This document shows, piece by piece, positions 1-6,549 of a stretch of 8,038 bases of DNA; the first letter of the stretch is position 1; each line of letters starts with the position of its first letter. The stretch is taken from contig JBDQGZ010000089.1 in assembly GCA_040265115.1 (NCBI GenBank), forward strand, positions 1-8,038, written 5' to 3'. This stretch comes from M55B157 sp040265115. Its GTDB lineage: Bacteria > Actinomycetota > Actinomycetes > S36-B12. The notes under the pieces were generated by a model. The model had not been told where the DNA came from and searched no databases. It saw only the letters and a list, made by a program, of their open reading frames with translations. The position numbers were made by a program, and so were the translations under genes.

Positions 1-381
1 ACTCCAGTCCCCGGCGACGAGATTCTTGGATTCGTCACACGAGGATCCGGGGTGTCGGTGCACCGAACGTCCTGTGCGAATGCGCCGGGCTTGCTCGCCC
101 AACCCGAGAGGGTTGTCGAGGTCGAATGGTCTGGATCATCGGCAGGAGTGTTCCTCGTCAATATCCAAGTGGAGGCGCTCGATCGTTCTCGACTTCTCGC
201 CGACGTCACCCGCGCGCTGTCCGATCAGCACGTCAACATCCTGAGCGCATCCGTAAGCACCGGGCATGACCGGATCGCCATGTCCCGCTTTACCTTCGAG
301 ATGGCTGATCCGAAGCACCTGGGTTCGGTGCTGAAATCGGTGCGGCAGGTCGAGGGCGTCTTCGACGCCTACCGGGTTTAG
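1..381 (+). CDS. relA: Bifunctional (p)ppGpp synthetase/hydrolase Rel, C-terminal part (5' end outside window)
   Basis: The frame is open from base 1 and gives 126 residues ending at TAG (379-381). It begins with TPVPGDEILGFVTRG and continues to GVSVHR and a Cys at residue 25. This is the conserved cysteine/zinc-finger segment that precedes the ACT domain in long RelA/SpoT-family enzymes. Residues about 50-126 form the ACT domain, with a strand LVNIQVEALDR, the helix LLADVTRALSD, then HVNILSASV and the end motif VEGVFDAYRV. In the family this C-terminal half binds the ribosome and uncharged tRNA and regulates the N-terminal hydrolase and synthetase domains, which lie upstream of the window. 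Actinobacteria usually have one long bifunctional enzyme, so 'rel' is an equally good symbol. Its last 4 bases overlap the convergent DUF349 gene. The family call is very secure; whether both catalytic activities are intact cannot be judged here. Confidence 0.95.
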   Translation, partial: TPVPGDEILGFVTRGSGVSVHRTSCANAPGLLAQPERVVEVEWSGSSAGVFLVNIQVEALDRSRLLADVTRALSDQHVNILSASVSTGHDRIAMSRFTFEMADPKHLGSVLKSVRQVEGVFDAYRV

Positions 382-1763
382 CGACTCAATTCGCTGAGTG
401 CACCCTCGGCAGCAGCCAGCAGCGCTCGGGTCGAGGTGATCTTCTCATCAGCCTTTGCCGCTGCGGCCTGATCGCCGCGAGCGAGGGCCTGCTCCTTCTC
501 GAGCTCGGCCTTGGCCACCGCCTCGGCGAATTTGGCAGCGGTGTCCGACGCCCGAGCTCGTGTCTCAGGATTGGAGCGCTTCCACTCATCCTGCTCATGG
601 CTGCGCACCGTCTGCTCGACCTTGCGTAGTCGCCCTTCGATTCGATCCTTGTCATTGCGAGGGACATGGCCGACGGCCTCCCAGCGTTCCCCGATGTCAC
701 GCAGTGCGCGTTTCGCTGCGGCGATATCGGTGATGGGCAGAAGCGCCTCCGCCTCCTCGGCGAGTGCGCGCTTCTTGTCCAGATTGGCCCGCTGCTCCAC
801 ATCGCGATCGGCATTCGCTGCATCGCGAGCAGCGAAGAACACGTCCTGAGCCGCGCGGAACCGAGTCCACAGTCGGTCTTCAGCGCCGCGTCCGGCATGT
901 CCCGCGGCTTTCCATTCGTCCATCAGCCGCCGGTAGTCGCGCGTCGTGCCCGCCCAGTCGGTGGAACTGGAGAGTTCCTCGGCCTTCGCGATCAGTCGCT
1001 CCTTGGCCTCCACGGACTGCTTGCGGGTGGCATCGCGCTCGGCGAAGTGTGTCCGGCGTGCTCGATCGAAGGTCGATCGTGCGGCTGAGAAACGCTTCCA
1101 CAGAGCTTGCTCGGTGGAACGATCGATCCGGGGGGCGGCTTTCCATTCCTCGAGCAGTGCGGCGAATCGGTCACCGGTGGCCTTCCATTGCGTCGAGGTA
1201 GCCAGTTTCTCGGCCTCGACGATGATCTCCTCACGGCGAACGCGGGCCTTTTCCCGAGCCTCAGCACGGCGCTGTTCGACCGCGGCACGCTGCTCGATGA
1301 TCAGGGCGTCGAGGTCGTCGCAGGCTTGGCGGAGATCGGTGATGTCACCCATGAACAACGGGGTGGCGAGGGCGCCGCGCAGGTGCTCCACGGCGGTTGT
1401 GGTCTGCTCTGGCGTGGCGCGACCGTCGACGAGCCGTGTCCGAGCAAGGTCCGCCTCGATCATCAGATCGTCGAACTTGCGACCGAAGAAGGCCAGGCCC
1501 TCTTCGGGGGTTCCTGCAGCCCACTGCCCGATGAGCACCTCGCCGTCGGGGGTGGTGAGGTAGGCGTTGCCGTCCGGATCGATGCGTCCCCAGCGTGAGG
1601 GATCAGTCGCGGGTCGTGTAGGCCCGCTGGGGGCGGGAATGCGCGCAGGAGTTGGAGCAGACGCAGGTGTTGCAGGCTTGATGGCAGCGGGGGTTGGGCT
1701 CGGCCCGAGCGCCGATGGTGTGGGCCGACCGGTAATCGCAGGGGGATTGAGGTCGTCGGACAT
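378..1763 (-). CDS. DUF349 repeat coiled-coil protein
   Basis: A 461-residue protein. I start it at ATG 1763 (MSDDLNPP) because GGAGGAGGAA lies 7 nt upstream; the frame runs to a GTG at 1811, but that start falls in a hairpin and adds 16 untypical residues. Residues 1-57 are rich in Pro, Ala and Thr and probably disordered. Residues 58-82 (WGRIDPDGNAYL, then a second PDG turn) begin a small region seen in actinobacterial members. About 145-460 is highly charged and helical, with three DUF349 units. Unit 1 has EEWKAAP (205-211) and LWKRF (221-225); unit 2 has DEWKAAGHAGR (282-292) and LWTRF (299-303); unit 3 has ERWEAVGHVPR (359-369). The C-terminus is an Ala/Lys/Glu-rich coiled coil. No signal peptide or membrane segment is visible. 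The family has no established biochemical function in actinobacteria that I can assert. It lies 73 nt downstream of ppiB on the same strand, so cotranscription is possible. Confidence 0.9.
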   Translation of the reverse strand: MSDDLNPPAITGRPTPSALGPSPTPAAIKPATPASAPTPARIPAPSGPTRPATDPSRWGRIDPDGNAYLTTPDGEVLIGQWAAGTPEEGLAFFGRKFDDLMIEADLARTRLVDGRATPEQTTTAVEHLRGALATPLFMGDITDLRQACDDLDALIIEQRAAVEQRRAEAREKARVRREEIIVEAEKLATSTQWKATGDRFAALLEEWKAAPRIDRSTEQALWKRFSAARSTFDRARRTHFAERDATRKQSVEAKERLIAKAEELSSSTDWAGTTRDYRRLMDEWKAAGHAGRGAEDRLWTRFRAAQDVFFAARDAANADRDVEQRANLDKKRALAEEAEALLPITDIAAAKRALRDIGERWEAVGHVPRNDKDRIEGRLRKVEQTVRSHEQDEWKRSNPETRARASDTAAKFAEAVAKAELEKEQALARGDQAAAAKADEKITSTRALLAAAEGALSELSR

Positions 1764-1770
1764 CGTGGAC

Positions 1771-1780
1771 TTCCTCCTCC
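1771..1780 (-). promoter_or_regulatory. Ribosome binding site of the DUF349 gene (decides the start)
   Basis: On the minus strand this reads GGAGGAGGAA, a strong Shine-Dalgarno sequence, followed by 7 nt and ATG at 1763. It fixes the start at MSDDLNPP rather than at the GTG 48 bases further upstream. Confidence 0.8.
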
Positions 1781-1806
1781 TGCTGATCGATGACGGTCGA
1801 GGCGTC

Positions 1807-1825
1807 AGCACCGCGGGCCGGTGCT
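1807..1825 (-). other. GC-rich hairpin between ppiB and the DUF349 gene
   Basis: A perfect 7-bp inverted repeat, AGCACCG / CGGTGCT, with a 5-nt loop. It begins 11 nt after the ppiB stop on the minus strand. The bases that follow (GACGCCTCGACC) contain no T-run, so it is not a classic intrinsic terminator. It could be a U-less terminator, a partial attenuator, or a 3'-end stabilising structure for ppiB mRNA. The stem is seen in the sequence; the function is inference. Confidence 0.5.
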
Positions 1826-1836
1826 ATGTGCTTCTT

Positions 1837-2679
1837 CTAGTCGCCCACCGTAGCCTGCTCGACGACGACTTGCTGCGCGGGCGGTCCATCCAGGCCGCCG
1901 CCGCTCACTCCTGCGGCTGCGATGGCTCGAACGAGATCGAGACCTTCGGTCACCTCGCCCCAGATGGTGTAGGCGCCGGGCAGGGTGGTGTTCTCGTAGA
2001 CGATGAAGAACTGGCTACCCGCCGTTCCCGGTCCGGCATTGGCCATGGCCACGGTGCCGGCGGGGTAGTTGTCTGCGCCGTCTGCGGGCAGGTTCTCGTC
2101 TGGGACCACATAACCGGGGCCGCCCGTACCGTTGCCGGCAGGATCGCCGCACTGCAGGACGAAGATGCCCTCGGTGGTGAGCCGATGGCAGGCAGTGAGG
2201 TCGAAGTAGCCCTGCTCGGTGAGAAAGACCATCGAGTTCACGGTCTCGGGCGCCAGGTCGGGGAGCGTCTGGATCGAGATCGGCCCGCAATTGGTCGCCA
2301 GTTGCAGGGTGTAGTCGGTTCCCTCGGCGATGACCTGCTCAGGCCCGTCGGGGAAGGACAGGTCATCCGGACGTGTCTGTGGAGGCGGGGTACATCCGGG
2401 GACCGGCTGCTCTGTGCCGGTGGGGCTGGGGTTTGGCGGCGTTGGTTCCGCGGACGTCGGCGCGGGGCTGGGGGTGACGACCGAGGTGTCATCGGCCACT
2501 GTGTCACCGGAGCGGTTCAGCGTGAACCAGGTGACCCCGCCGATCACCACCGCCAGGGCAACGAGTCCACCGATGATCTGCTGAGTGCGCCGTCGCCGCG
2601 CCTCGGCGTCGGAACGGCGTGCCTGCTGCCGCTCGGCCTTGGCGCGTGCTATTTCCCTGGACCTCTTGTTCCCAGCCAC
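1837..2679 (-). CDS. ppiB: Membrane-anchored cyclophilin-type peptidyl-prolyl cis-trans isomerase
   Basis: A 280-residue protein starting at GTG 2679, 8 nt after GGGGAGG. The frame is open for 900 more bases upstream, but that part is antisense to the hydrolase gene and unlike any cyclophilin. Residues 1-33 are strongly basic (KRSREIARAKAERQQARR) and would stay in the cytoplasm. Residues about 35-53 (IIGGLVALAVVIGGVTWF) are one membrane segment. Residues 59-105 are a Pro/Ser/Thr linker. Residues about 115-278 are the cyclophilin domain, with CHRLTTEGIFVLQCGDP (164-180; catalytic Arg166, Gln176), GTVAMANAGPGTAGSQFF (208-225) and the end TIWGEVTEGLDLV. The enzyme isomerises Xaa-Pro bonds; this topology puts the domain outside the membrane, so it probably helps fold secreted or envelope proteins. 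The Trp and His of human CypA (121, 126) align with Thr232 and Tyr237. Position between relA and the hydrolase-hisS pair, on the opposite strand, matches mycobacterial ppiB. Confidence 0.93.
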   Translation of the reverse strand: MAGNKRSREIARAKAERQQARRSDAEARRRRTQQIIGGLVALAVVIGGVTWFTLNRSGDTVADDTSVVTPSPAPTSAEPTPPNPSPTGTEQPVPGCTPPPQTRPDDLSFPDGPEQVIAEGTDYTLQLATNCGPISIQTLPDLAPETVNSMVFLTEQGYFDLTACHRLTTEGIFVLQCGDPAGNGTGGPGYVVPDENLPADGADNYPAGTVAMANAGPGTAGSQFFIVYENTTLPGAYTIWGEVTEGLDLVRAIAAAGVSGGGLDGPPAQQVVVEQATVGD

Positions 2680-2687
2680 CTGGTGGA

Positions 2688-2694
2688 CCTCCCC
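2688..2694 (-). promoter_or_regulatory. Ribosome binding site of ppiB (decides the GTG start)
   Basis: Reads GGGGAGG on the minus strand, 8 nt before the GTG codon at 2679. This and the basic-then-hydrophobic N-terminus place the start well inside a much longer open frame. Confidence 0.75.
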
Positions 2695-2717
2695 GGAACG
2701 CCCGATATCAGGGGGTG

Positions 2718-2723
2718 AGTGTA
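2718..2723 (-). promoter_or_regulatory. Candidate -10 element for ppiB
   Basis: TACACT on the minus strand, about 39 nt upstream of the ppiB GTG, in the divergent gap. It fits a -10 hexamer (TANNNT), but I find no good -35 hexamer 16-18 nt upstream. The call rests on position and one hexamer only. Confidence 0.3.
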
Positions 2724-2749
2724 CGAGAGAGCGCCCACGGCTTGCCCGA

Positions 2750-2755
2750 TAGGCT
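2750..2755 (+). promoter_or_regulatory. Candidate -10 element for the hydrolase-hisS transcript
   Basis: TAGGCT on the plus strand, 35 nt upstream of the hydrolase GTG. It resembles actinobacterial -10 hexamers (TAGNNT). No convincing -35 is present at the right distance. A promoter is expected in this gap because both flanking genes point away from it. Confidence 0.3.
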
Positions 2756-2772
2756 GCGCGGGGTCGCGTCGA

Positions 2773-2780
2773 GGGAGAGG
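2773..2780 (+). promoter_or_regulatory. Ribosome binding site of the hydrolase gene (decides the GTG start)
   Basis: GGGAGAGG, 10 nt before GTG 2791. It supports this start over the in-frame GTG at 2719, which has no comparable site and would fall in the divergent promoter region. Confidence 0.6.
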
Positions 2781-2790
2781 CAGAGCAGCT

Positions 2791-3480
2791 GTGTTCATCA
2801 CCGGTTTTCCCGCGGGTTCGTGGCAAACCAACTGCCTGGTCATCGCGCCCGCTGAGGGTGAGGACTGCCTGGTGGTCGATCCCGGTCAGGCCAGCATGGG
2901 CCAGTTGCGGGAGATCCTCACGGAACATCGCCTGCGACCGGTCGCAGTGCTGCTCACCCATGGGCACGTCGACCACGTGTGGTCGGTGGCACCCCTCACG
3001 GCGGGGCATGGAATTCCGGCCTATATCCACCCCGATGATCGCTACCGGCTCGCCGATCCGGCCGGCTCGAGCTTCGCCGCGGCACGAGACAGCCTCCTCG
3101 CGATGACCGAGGGAGCCCTGGAGTTGACCGAGCCCGACGATGTCCGCACGTTCGCCGACGGGGAGGTGCTCGACCTGGCGGGGGTTGGGTTGCGAGTGGA
3201 TCATGCACCGGGTCATACCGAGGGGTCGGTGACGTTCCTGGCCGATCGGGATGAGCATCGACCACCGGTCCTGGTCAGTGGTGATCTGCTCTTCGCCGGG
3301 TCGATCGGACGCACCGACCTCGCCGGTGGTGATCCTGACGCGATGATGGCGAGCCTTGCCCGCGTCGTGCTGCCGCTCGATGACGACACTGTTGTCATGC
3401 CGGGCCACGGTCCCACGACGACCATCGGTGAGGAGCGGATCGGCAACCCGTTCCTCCGCCAGATCATCGAGGGGTCCTGA
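2791..3480 (+). CDS. Metallo-beta-lactamase-fold hydrolase, glyoxalase II-like
   Basis: A 229-residue protein. I chose GTG 2791 because GGGAGAGG ends 10 nt before it and because the protein then opens with the family-typical FITGFPAGSWQTNCLVI; a GTG at 2719 would add 24 unrelated residues. The metal-binding motif THGHVDH gives His57, His59, Asp61 and His62. Further ligands are His142 (APGHTEGS), Asp165 (SGDLLFAGSIGRTDL) and His206 (MPGHGPTTTIGEE). This is the complete set for a dinuclear-metal hydrolase of the glyoxalase II-like subgroup, acting in the cytoplasm; no signal peptide is seen. The real substrate is unknown, since glyoxalase II, persulfide dioxygenase and other thioester hydrolases share these motifs. 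Its stop TGA shares its A with the hisS ATG, so the two are in one transcript and probably translationally coupled. The same pair is conserved in actinobacteria (Rv2581c-hisS in Mycobacterium). Confidence 0.92.
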   Translation: MFITGFPAGSWQTNCLVIAPAEGEDCLVVDPGQASMGQLREILTEHRLRPVAVLLTHGHVDHVWSVAPLTAGHGIPAYIHPDDRYRLADPAGSSFAAARDSLLAMTEGALELTEPDDVRTFADGEVLDLAGVGLRVDHAPGHTEGSVTFLADRDEHRPPVLVSGDLLFAGSIGRTDLAGGDPDAMMASLARVVLPLDDDTVVMPGHGPTTTIGEERIGNPFLRQIIEGS

Positions 3481-4739
3481 TGGCCGGGAGCCTCCAAGCA
3501 CCCAAGGGAGTCCCCGAGTACCTTCCCCCGGCCTCGGGGCAGTTCCTCGCTGTGCGCGAGGCGCTCGCGCGACCAGCACGTCTCGCCGGCTATGGCTACA
3601 TCGAACTTCCCGTCTTCGAGGACACGGCCCTGTTCGAGCGCGGGGTCGGGGAATCTACCGACGTGGTGAGCAAGGAGATGTACACCTTCACCGATCGCGG
3701 TGAACGGTCGATCTCCCTGCGCCCGGAGGGCACGGCGGGGGTGATGCGCTCGGTTATCGAACACGGTCTGCATCGCGGCGGGCTGCCGGTGAAGCTGTGG
3801 TACGCCGGTCCGTTCTTCCGCGCCGAGCGGCCCCAGCACGGTCGCTATCGGCAGTTGCAGCAGGTCGGTCTGGAGGCGATCGGCAGTGACGACCCCGCCA
3901 TCGATGCTGAGGTCATCGCGGTCGCTGACTCGAGCTTCCGCGGTGTCGGGTTGCAGGACTACACGCTGCAACTGAACTCCCTCGGATGTCAGACCTGTCG
4001 CCCGACGTATTCGCAGGCCCTGCGCGAGTTCCTCGCCGACTGCGATCTCGATGACGCAACACAACAGCGCGCAGCGTTGAACCCGCTCCGTGTCCTCGAC
4101 GACAAGAGGGCCGAGGTTCAGGAACAACTCGAGGAGGCTCCGCTCCCGGGGGACTACCTGTGCGATGACTGCATGACGCACTACGCGGCGACGCGGGCGT
4201 TCCTACGCGATCTCGGCGTCTCCTGGGTGGAGGCTCCGCGGTTGGTGCGAGGACTGGACTACTACACGCGGACCGCCTTTGAATTCACCCATGCGGGTCT
4301 CGGAGCGCAATCAGGGATCGGCGGTGGTGGTCGTTACGACGGTCTCATGGCCTCACTCGGCGGACCGGAACTGAGCGGCATCGGTTTCGGCCTGGGGGTC
4401 GATCGAACGCTTCTGGCGGCCCAGGCGGAGGGCATCACCCTTGCCGATCCGGATCGACTCACCTGCTTCCTTGTGCCGCTGGGAGAGCCGGCTCGACGTG
4501 TCGCCGTGACCCTCCTGGGTCGATTGCGTGCGGCCGGTATCGGGTGCGACATGGCCTTCGATTCGCGTGCCATCAAGGGCGCCATGAAGGCGGCGGACCG
4601 TTCGGGGGCGAGGTACGCCCTCATCATCGGAGACGATGAGATCGCCGCGGGCACGGTGATGATGCGTGATCTGATCGACGGGGTACAGGAGGCAGTGTCC
4701 CTCGATGATGTGCCGGGGCGGATGATGGGCGCGCCATGA
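3480..4739 (+). CDS. hisS: Histidyl-tRNA synthetase
   Basis: A 419-residue class II synthetase, the usual bacterial length. It charges tRNA(His) with histidine in the cytoplasm. ATG 3480 is preceded by GAGGGG with a 5-nt spacer. Visible motifs are the N-terminal APKGVPEYLPP, RPEGT (81-85), motif 2 GPFFRAERPQHGRYRQ (110-125), the histidine-specific LVRGLDYY (255-262) and GIGGGGRYD (279-287), and motif 3 in GFGLGVDR (302-309). Residues about 327-412 form the anticodon-binding domain. The insertion between motif 2 and the HisA motif carries two Cys pairs, CQTC (170-173) and CDDC (228-231), which look like a four-cysteine metal site. The gene overlaps the hydrolase stop by one base and is followed after 49 nt by aspS, so these three genes are probably one operon. 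All residues needed for function appear present. Confidence 0.97.
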   Translation: MAGSLQAPKGVPEYLPPASGQFLAVREALARPARLAGYGYIELPVFEDTALFERGVGESTDVVSKEMYTFTDRGERSISLRPEGTAGVMRSVIEHGLHRGGLPVKLWYAGPFFRAERPQHGRYRQLQQVGLEAIGSDDPAIDAEVIAVADSSFRGVGLQDYTLQLNSLGCQTCRPTYSQALREFLADCDLDDATQQRAALNPLRVLDDKRAEVQEQLEEAPLPGDYLCDDCMTHYAATRAFLRDLGVSWVEAPRLVRGLDYYTRTAFEFTHAGLGAQSGIGGGGRYDGLMASLGGPELSGIGFGLGVDRTLLAAQAEGITLADPDRLTCFLVPLGEPARRVAVTLLGRLRAAGIGCDMAFDSRAIKGAMKAADRSGARYALIIGDDEIAAGTVMMRDLIDGVQEAVSLDDVPGRMMGAP

Positions 4740-4776
4740 CACACCTCACGCCAGGCAATCGCATGCATACGAGATC

Positions 4777-4782
4777 GGGAGG
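4777..4782 (+). promoter_or_regulatory. Ribosome binding site of aspS (decides the GTG start)
   Basis: GGGAGG followed by 6 nt and GTG 4789. This is the only strong site near the start, and it gives the normal N-terminus IRSHEAGTL. Confidence 0.8.
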
Positions 4783-4788
4783 ACACCG

Positions 4789-6549
4789 GTGATCAGGAGC
4801 CACGAGGCGGGCACTCTGCGCGCGTCGGATATCGGCAGCGAGGTGGAACTCGCGGGATGGGTGGCAAGGCGTCGTGATCACGGTGGGGTGGCCTTCCTCG
4901 ACCTGCGGGATGCGAGCGGGGTCGTGCAGGTCGTCGTCCATGACCATGAGGTGGCCCACGGGCTGCGCGATGAATACTGCCTTCGAATCCGGGGCTCGGT
5001 GGAGAAGCGTCCAGACGGCAATGAGAACCCGGAGTTGCCGACGGGCGAGGTCGAGGTGGTGTCGACCGAGGTCGAGGTGTTGAGCGAATCCGCCCCTCTG
5101 CCCTTCCCTATCGATGACCGGGTGAGCGTCGGTGACGAGACGAGACTGAAATACCGCTACCTCGACCTGCGCCGGGATTCCGCCGCGGACATCCTGCGGA
5201 TGCGATCCGATGCCAACCGGATTGCGCGCACCGTGTTGTACGACCGGAACTTCGTCGAGGTCGAAACACCCACGCTCACTCGCTCGACTCCCGAGGGTGC
5301 ACGCGACTTCCTCGTCCCTGTTCGCCTTCAGCCCGGTCACTGGTATGCCCTGCCGCAGTCGCCCCAGTTGTTCAAACAGCTACTCATGGTCGCCGGTATG
5401 GAGCGCTACTTCCAGATCGCTCGCTGCTACCGCGATGAGGACTTCCGTGCTGATCGTCAGCCGGAGTTCACCCAGCTAGATATCGAGATGTCCTTCGTCG
5501 AGCAGGCCGATGTCATCGAGGTGGGCGAGGCGATCGTTCGCGCGCTGTGGAGCGAACTCGCCAATGTCGATGTCCCACCTATCGAGCACCTCACCTATGC
5601 CGAGGCCATGCGCCGCTTCGGCACCGACAAGCCCGATCTGCGTTACGGACTCGAACTCGTCGACCTCACCGAGTACTTCGCCGACACGCCGTTCCGGGTG
5701 TTCCAGGCTGACTACGTCGGAGCGGTGGTCATGCCCGGCGGCGGGGATCAGCCGCGCCGGACCTTCGACGCCTGGCAGGAGTGGGCCAAGCAGCGGGGTG
5801 CGAAAGGCCTGGCCTATGTCACCATCGCCGAGGACGGGACGCTCGGTGGGCCGGTAGCGAAGAACCTCTCCGATGCCGAGCGCGACGGATTGGTCGCTGC
5901 GGTGGGCGCGACGGCAGGGGACTGCGTCTTCTTCGCCGCGGGCAAGCGTTCGGACTCTCTGGCCCTGCTCGGTGCAGCTCGGGTGGAGATCGCCGATCGA
6001 CTCGAGCTGGTGCCGGAGGGATCCTGGTCCTTCGTCTGGGTCGTCGATGCACCCATGTTCGAAGCCATCGAGACCGATGACGGCGGCAGCGGATGGACCG
6101 CCGTGCACCATCCCTTCACCTCGCCGAATGCCGAGTGGATCGACGCCTTCGAGTCTTCGCCGGGGGAAGCTCTGGCCTGGGCCTATGACCTGGTGTGCAA
6201 CGGCAATGAGATCGGTGGTGGATCCATTCGTATCCATCGCCAGGATGTCCAGGAGCGGGTGTTCTCCCTGCTCGGACTGTCCGACGACGAGGTGCGCGAG
6301 CAATTCGGGTTCCTGCTCGACGCCTTTGCCTATGGCCCGCCCCCGCATGGCGGCATCGCCTTCGGGTGGGACCGCATCTGCATGCTGCTCGCCGGTGCAG
6401 GTTCGCTGCGTGACGTCATCGCCTTCCCCAAGACCGGGGGAGGCCAGGATCCCTTGACCGGGGCGCCCACTCCGATCACCGCGGCGCAGCGTGCTGAGGC
6501 CGGAGTCGATGCGGTGGTTCATCCAGAAGGTGACGCAGCCTCGGATTGA
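4789..6549 (+). CDS. aspS: Aspartyl-tRNA synthetase, probably non-discriminating (Asp/Asn)
   Basis: A 586-residue bacterial-type AspRS starting at GTG. Residues about 15-105 are the OB-fold anticodon-binding domain (GWVARRRDHGG). Motif 1 lies around 146-164. Motif 2 is FQIARCYRDEDFRADRQPEF (208-227). Residues about 298-412 are the GAD-type insertion found in bacterial AspRS. Motif 3 is GIAFGWDRICMLL (522-534, Arg529). QSPQLFKQLL (190-199) is a conserved active-site segment. In the family, discriminating enzymes have Leu after RRRD and Lys at a second site; here the residues are His31 and Gly77 (in RPDGN). That pair is typical of non-discriminating AspRS, which charges both tRNA(Asp) and tRNA(Asn) with aspartate; the latter is then amidated by GatCAB. 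The AspRS identity is certain; the specificity is inferred from two residues. It is spaced 49 nt from hisS and 93 nt from rarA, with no clear terminator on either side. Confidence 0.97.
   Translation: MIRSHEAGTLRASDIGSEVELAGWVARRRDHGGVAFLDLRDASGVVQVVVHDHEVAHGLRDEYCLRIRGSVEKRPDGNENPELPTGEVEVVSTEVEVLSESAPLPFPIDDRVSVGDETRLKYRYLDLRRDSAADILRMRSDANRIARTVLYDRNFVEVETPTLTRSTPEGARDFLVPVRLQPGHWYALPQSPQLFKQLLMVAGMERYFQIARCYRDEDFRADRQPEFTQLDIEMSFVEQADVIEVGEAIVRALWSELANVDVPPIEHLTYAEAMRRFGTDKPDLRYGLELVDLTEYFADTPFRVFQADYVGAVVMPGGGDQPRRTFDAWQEWAKQRGAKGLAYVTIAEDGTLGGPVAKNLSDAERDGLVAAVGATAGDCVFFAAGKRSDSLALLGAARVEIADRLELVPEGSWSFVWVVDAPMFEAIETDDGGSGWTAVHHPFTSPNAEWIDAFESSPGEALAWAYDLVCNGNEIGGGSIRIHRQDVQERVFSLLGLSDDEVREQFGFLLDAFAYGPPPHGGIAFGWDRICMLLAGAGSLRDVIAFPKTGGGQDPLTGAPTPITAAQRAEAGVDAVVHPEGDAASD

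Noticed and set aside
1567..2718. 383-codon plus-strand open frame opposite the DUF349 gene start and ppiB
   Set aside because: Gly/Val/Arg-rich translation with no domain, opposite two recognised genes.
2701..2751. Direct repeat CCCGATA at 2701-2707 and 2745-2751 in the divergent region
   Set aside because: Seven bases repeated once is within chance in such sequence, and there is no symmetry suggesting an operator.
2680..3579. Upstream extension of the ppiB frame on the minus strand, giving a 580-residue protein
   Set aside because: It is antisense to the hydrolase gene and the start of hisS, has no recognisable domain, and a good ribosome site with a GTG start lies at 2679. Long antisense frames are common in GC-rich coding DNA.
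3213..4181. 322-codon minus-strand frame opposite the hydrolase and hisS
   Set aside because: Antisense to conserved motifs of both proteins and without family features.
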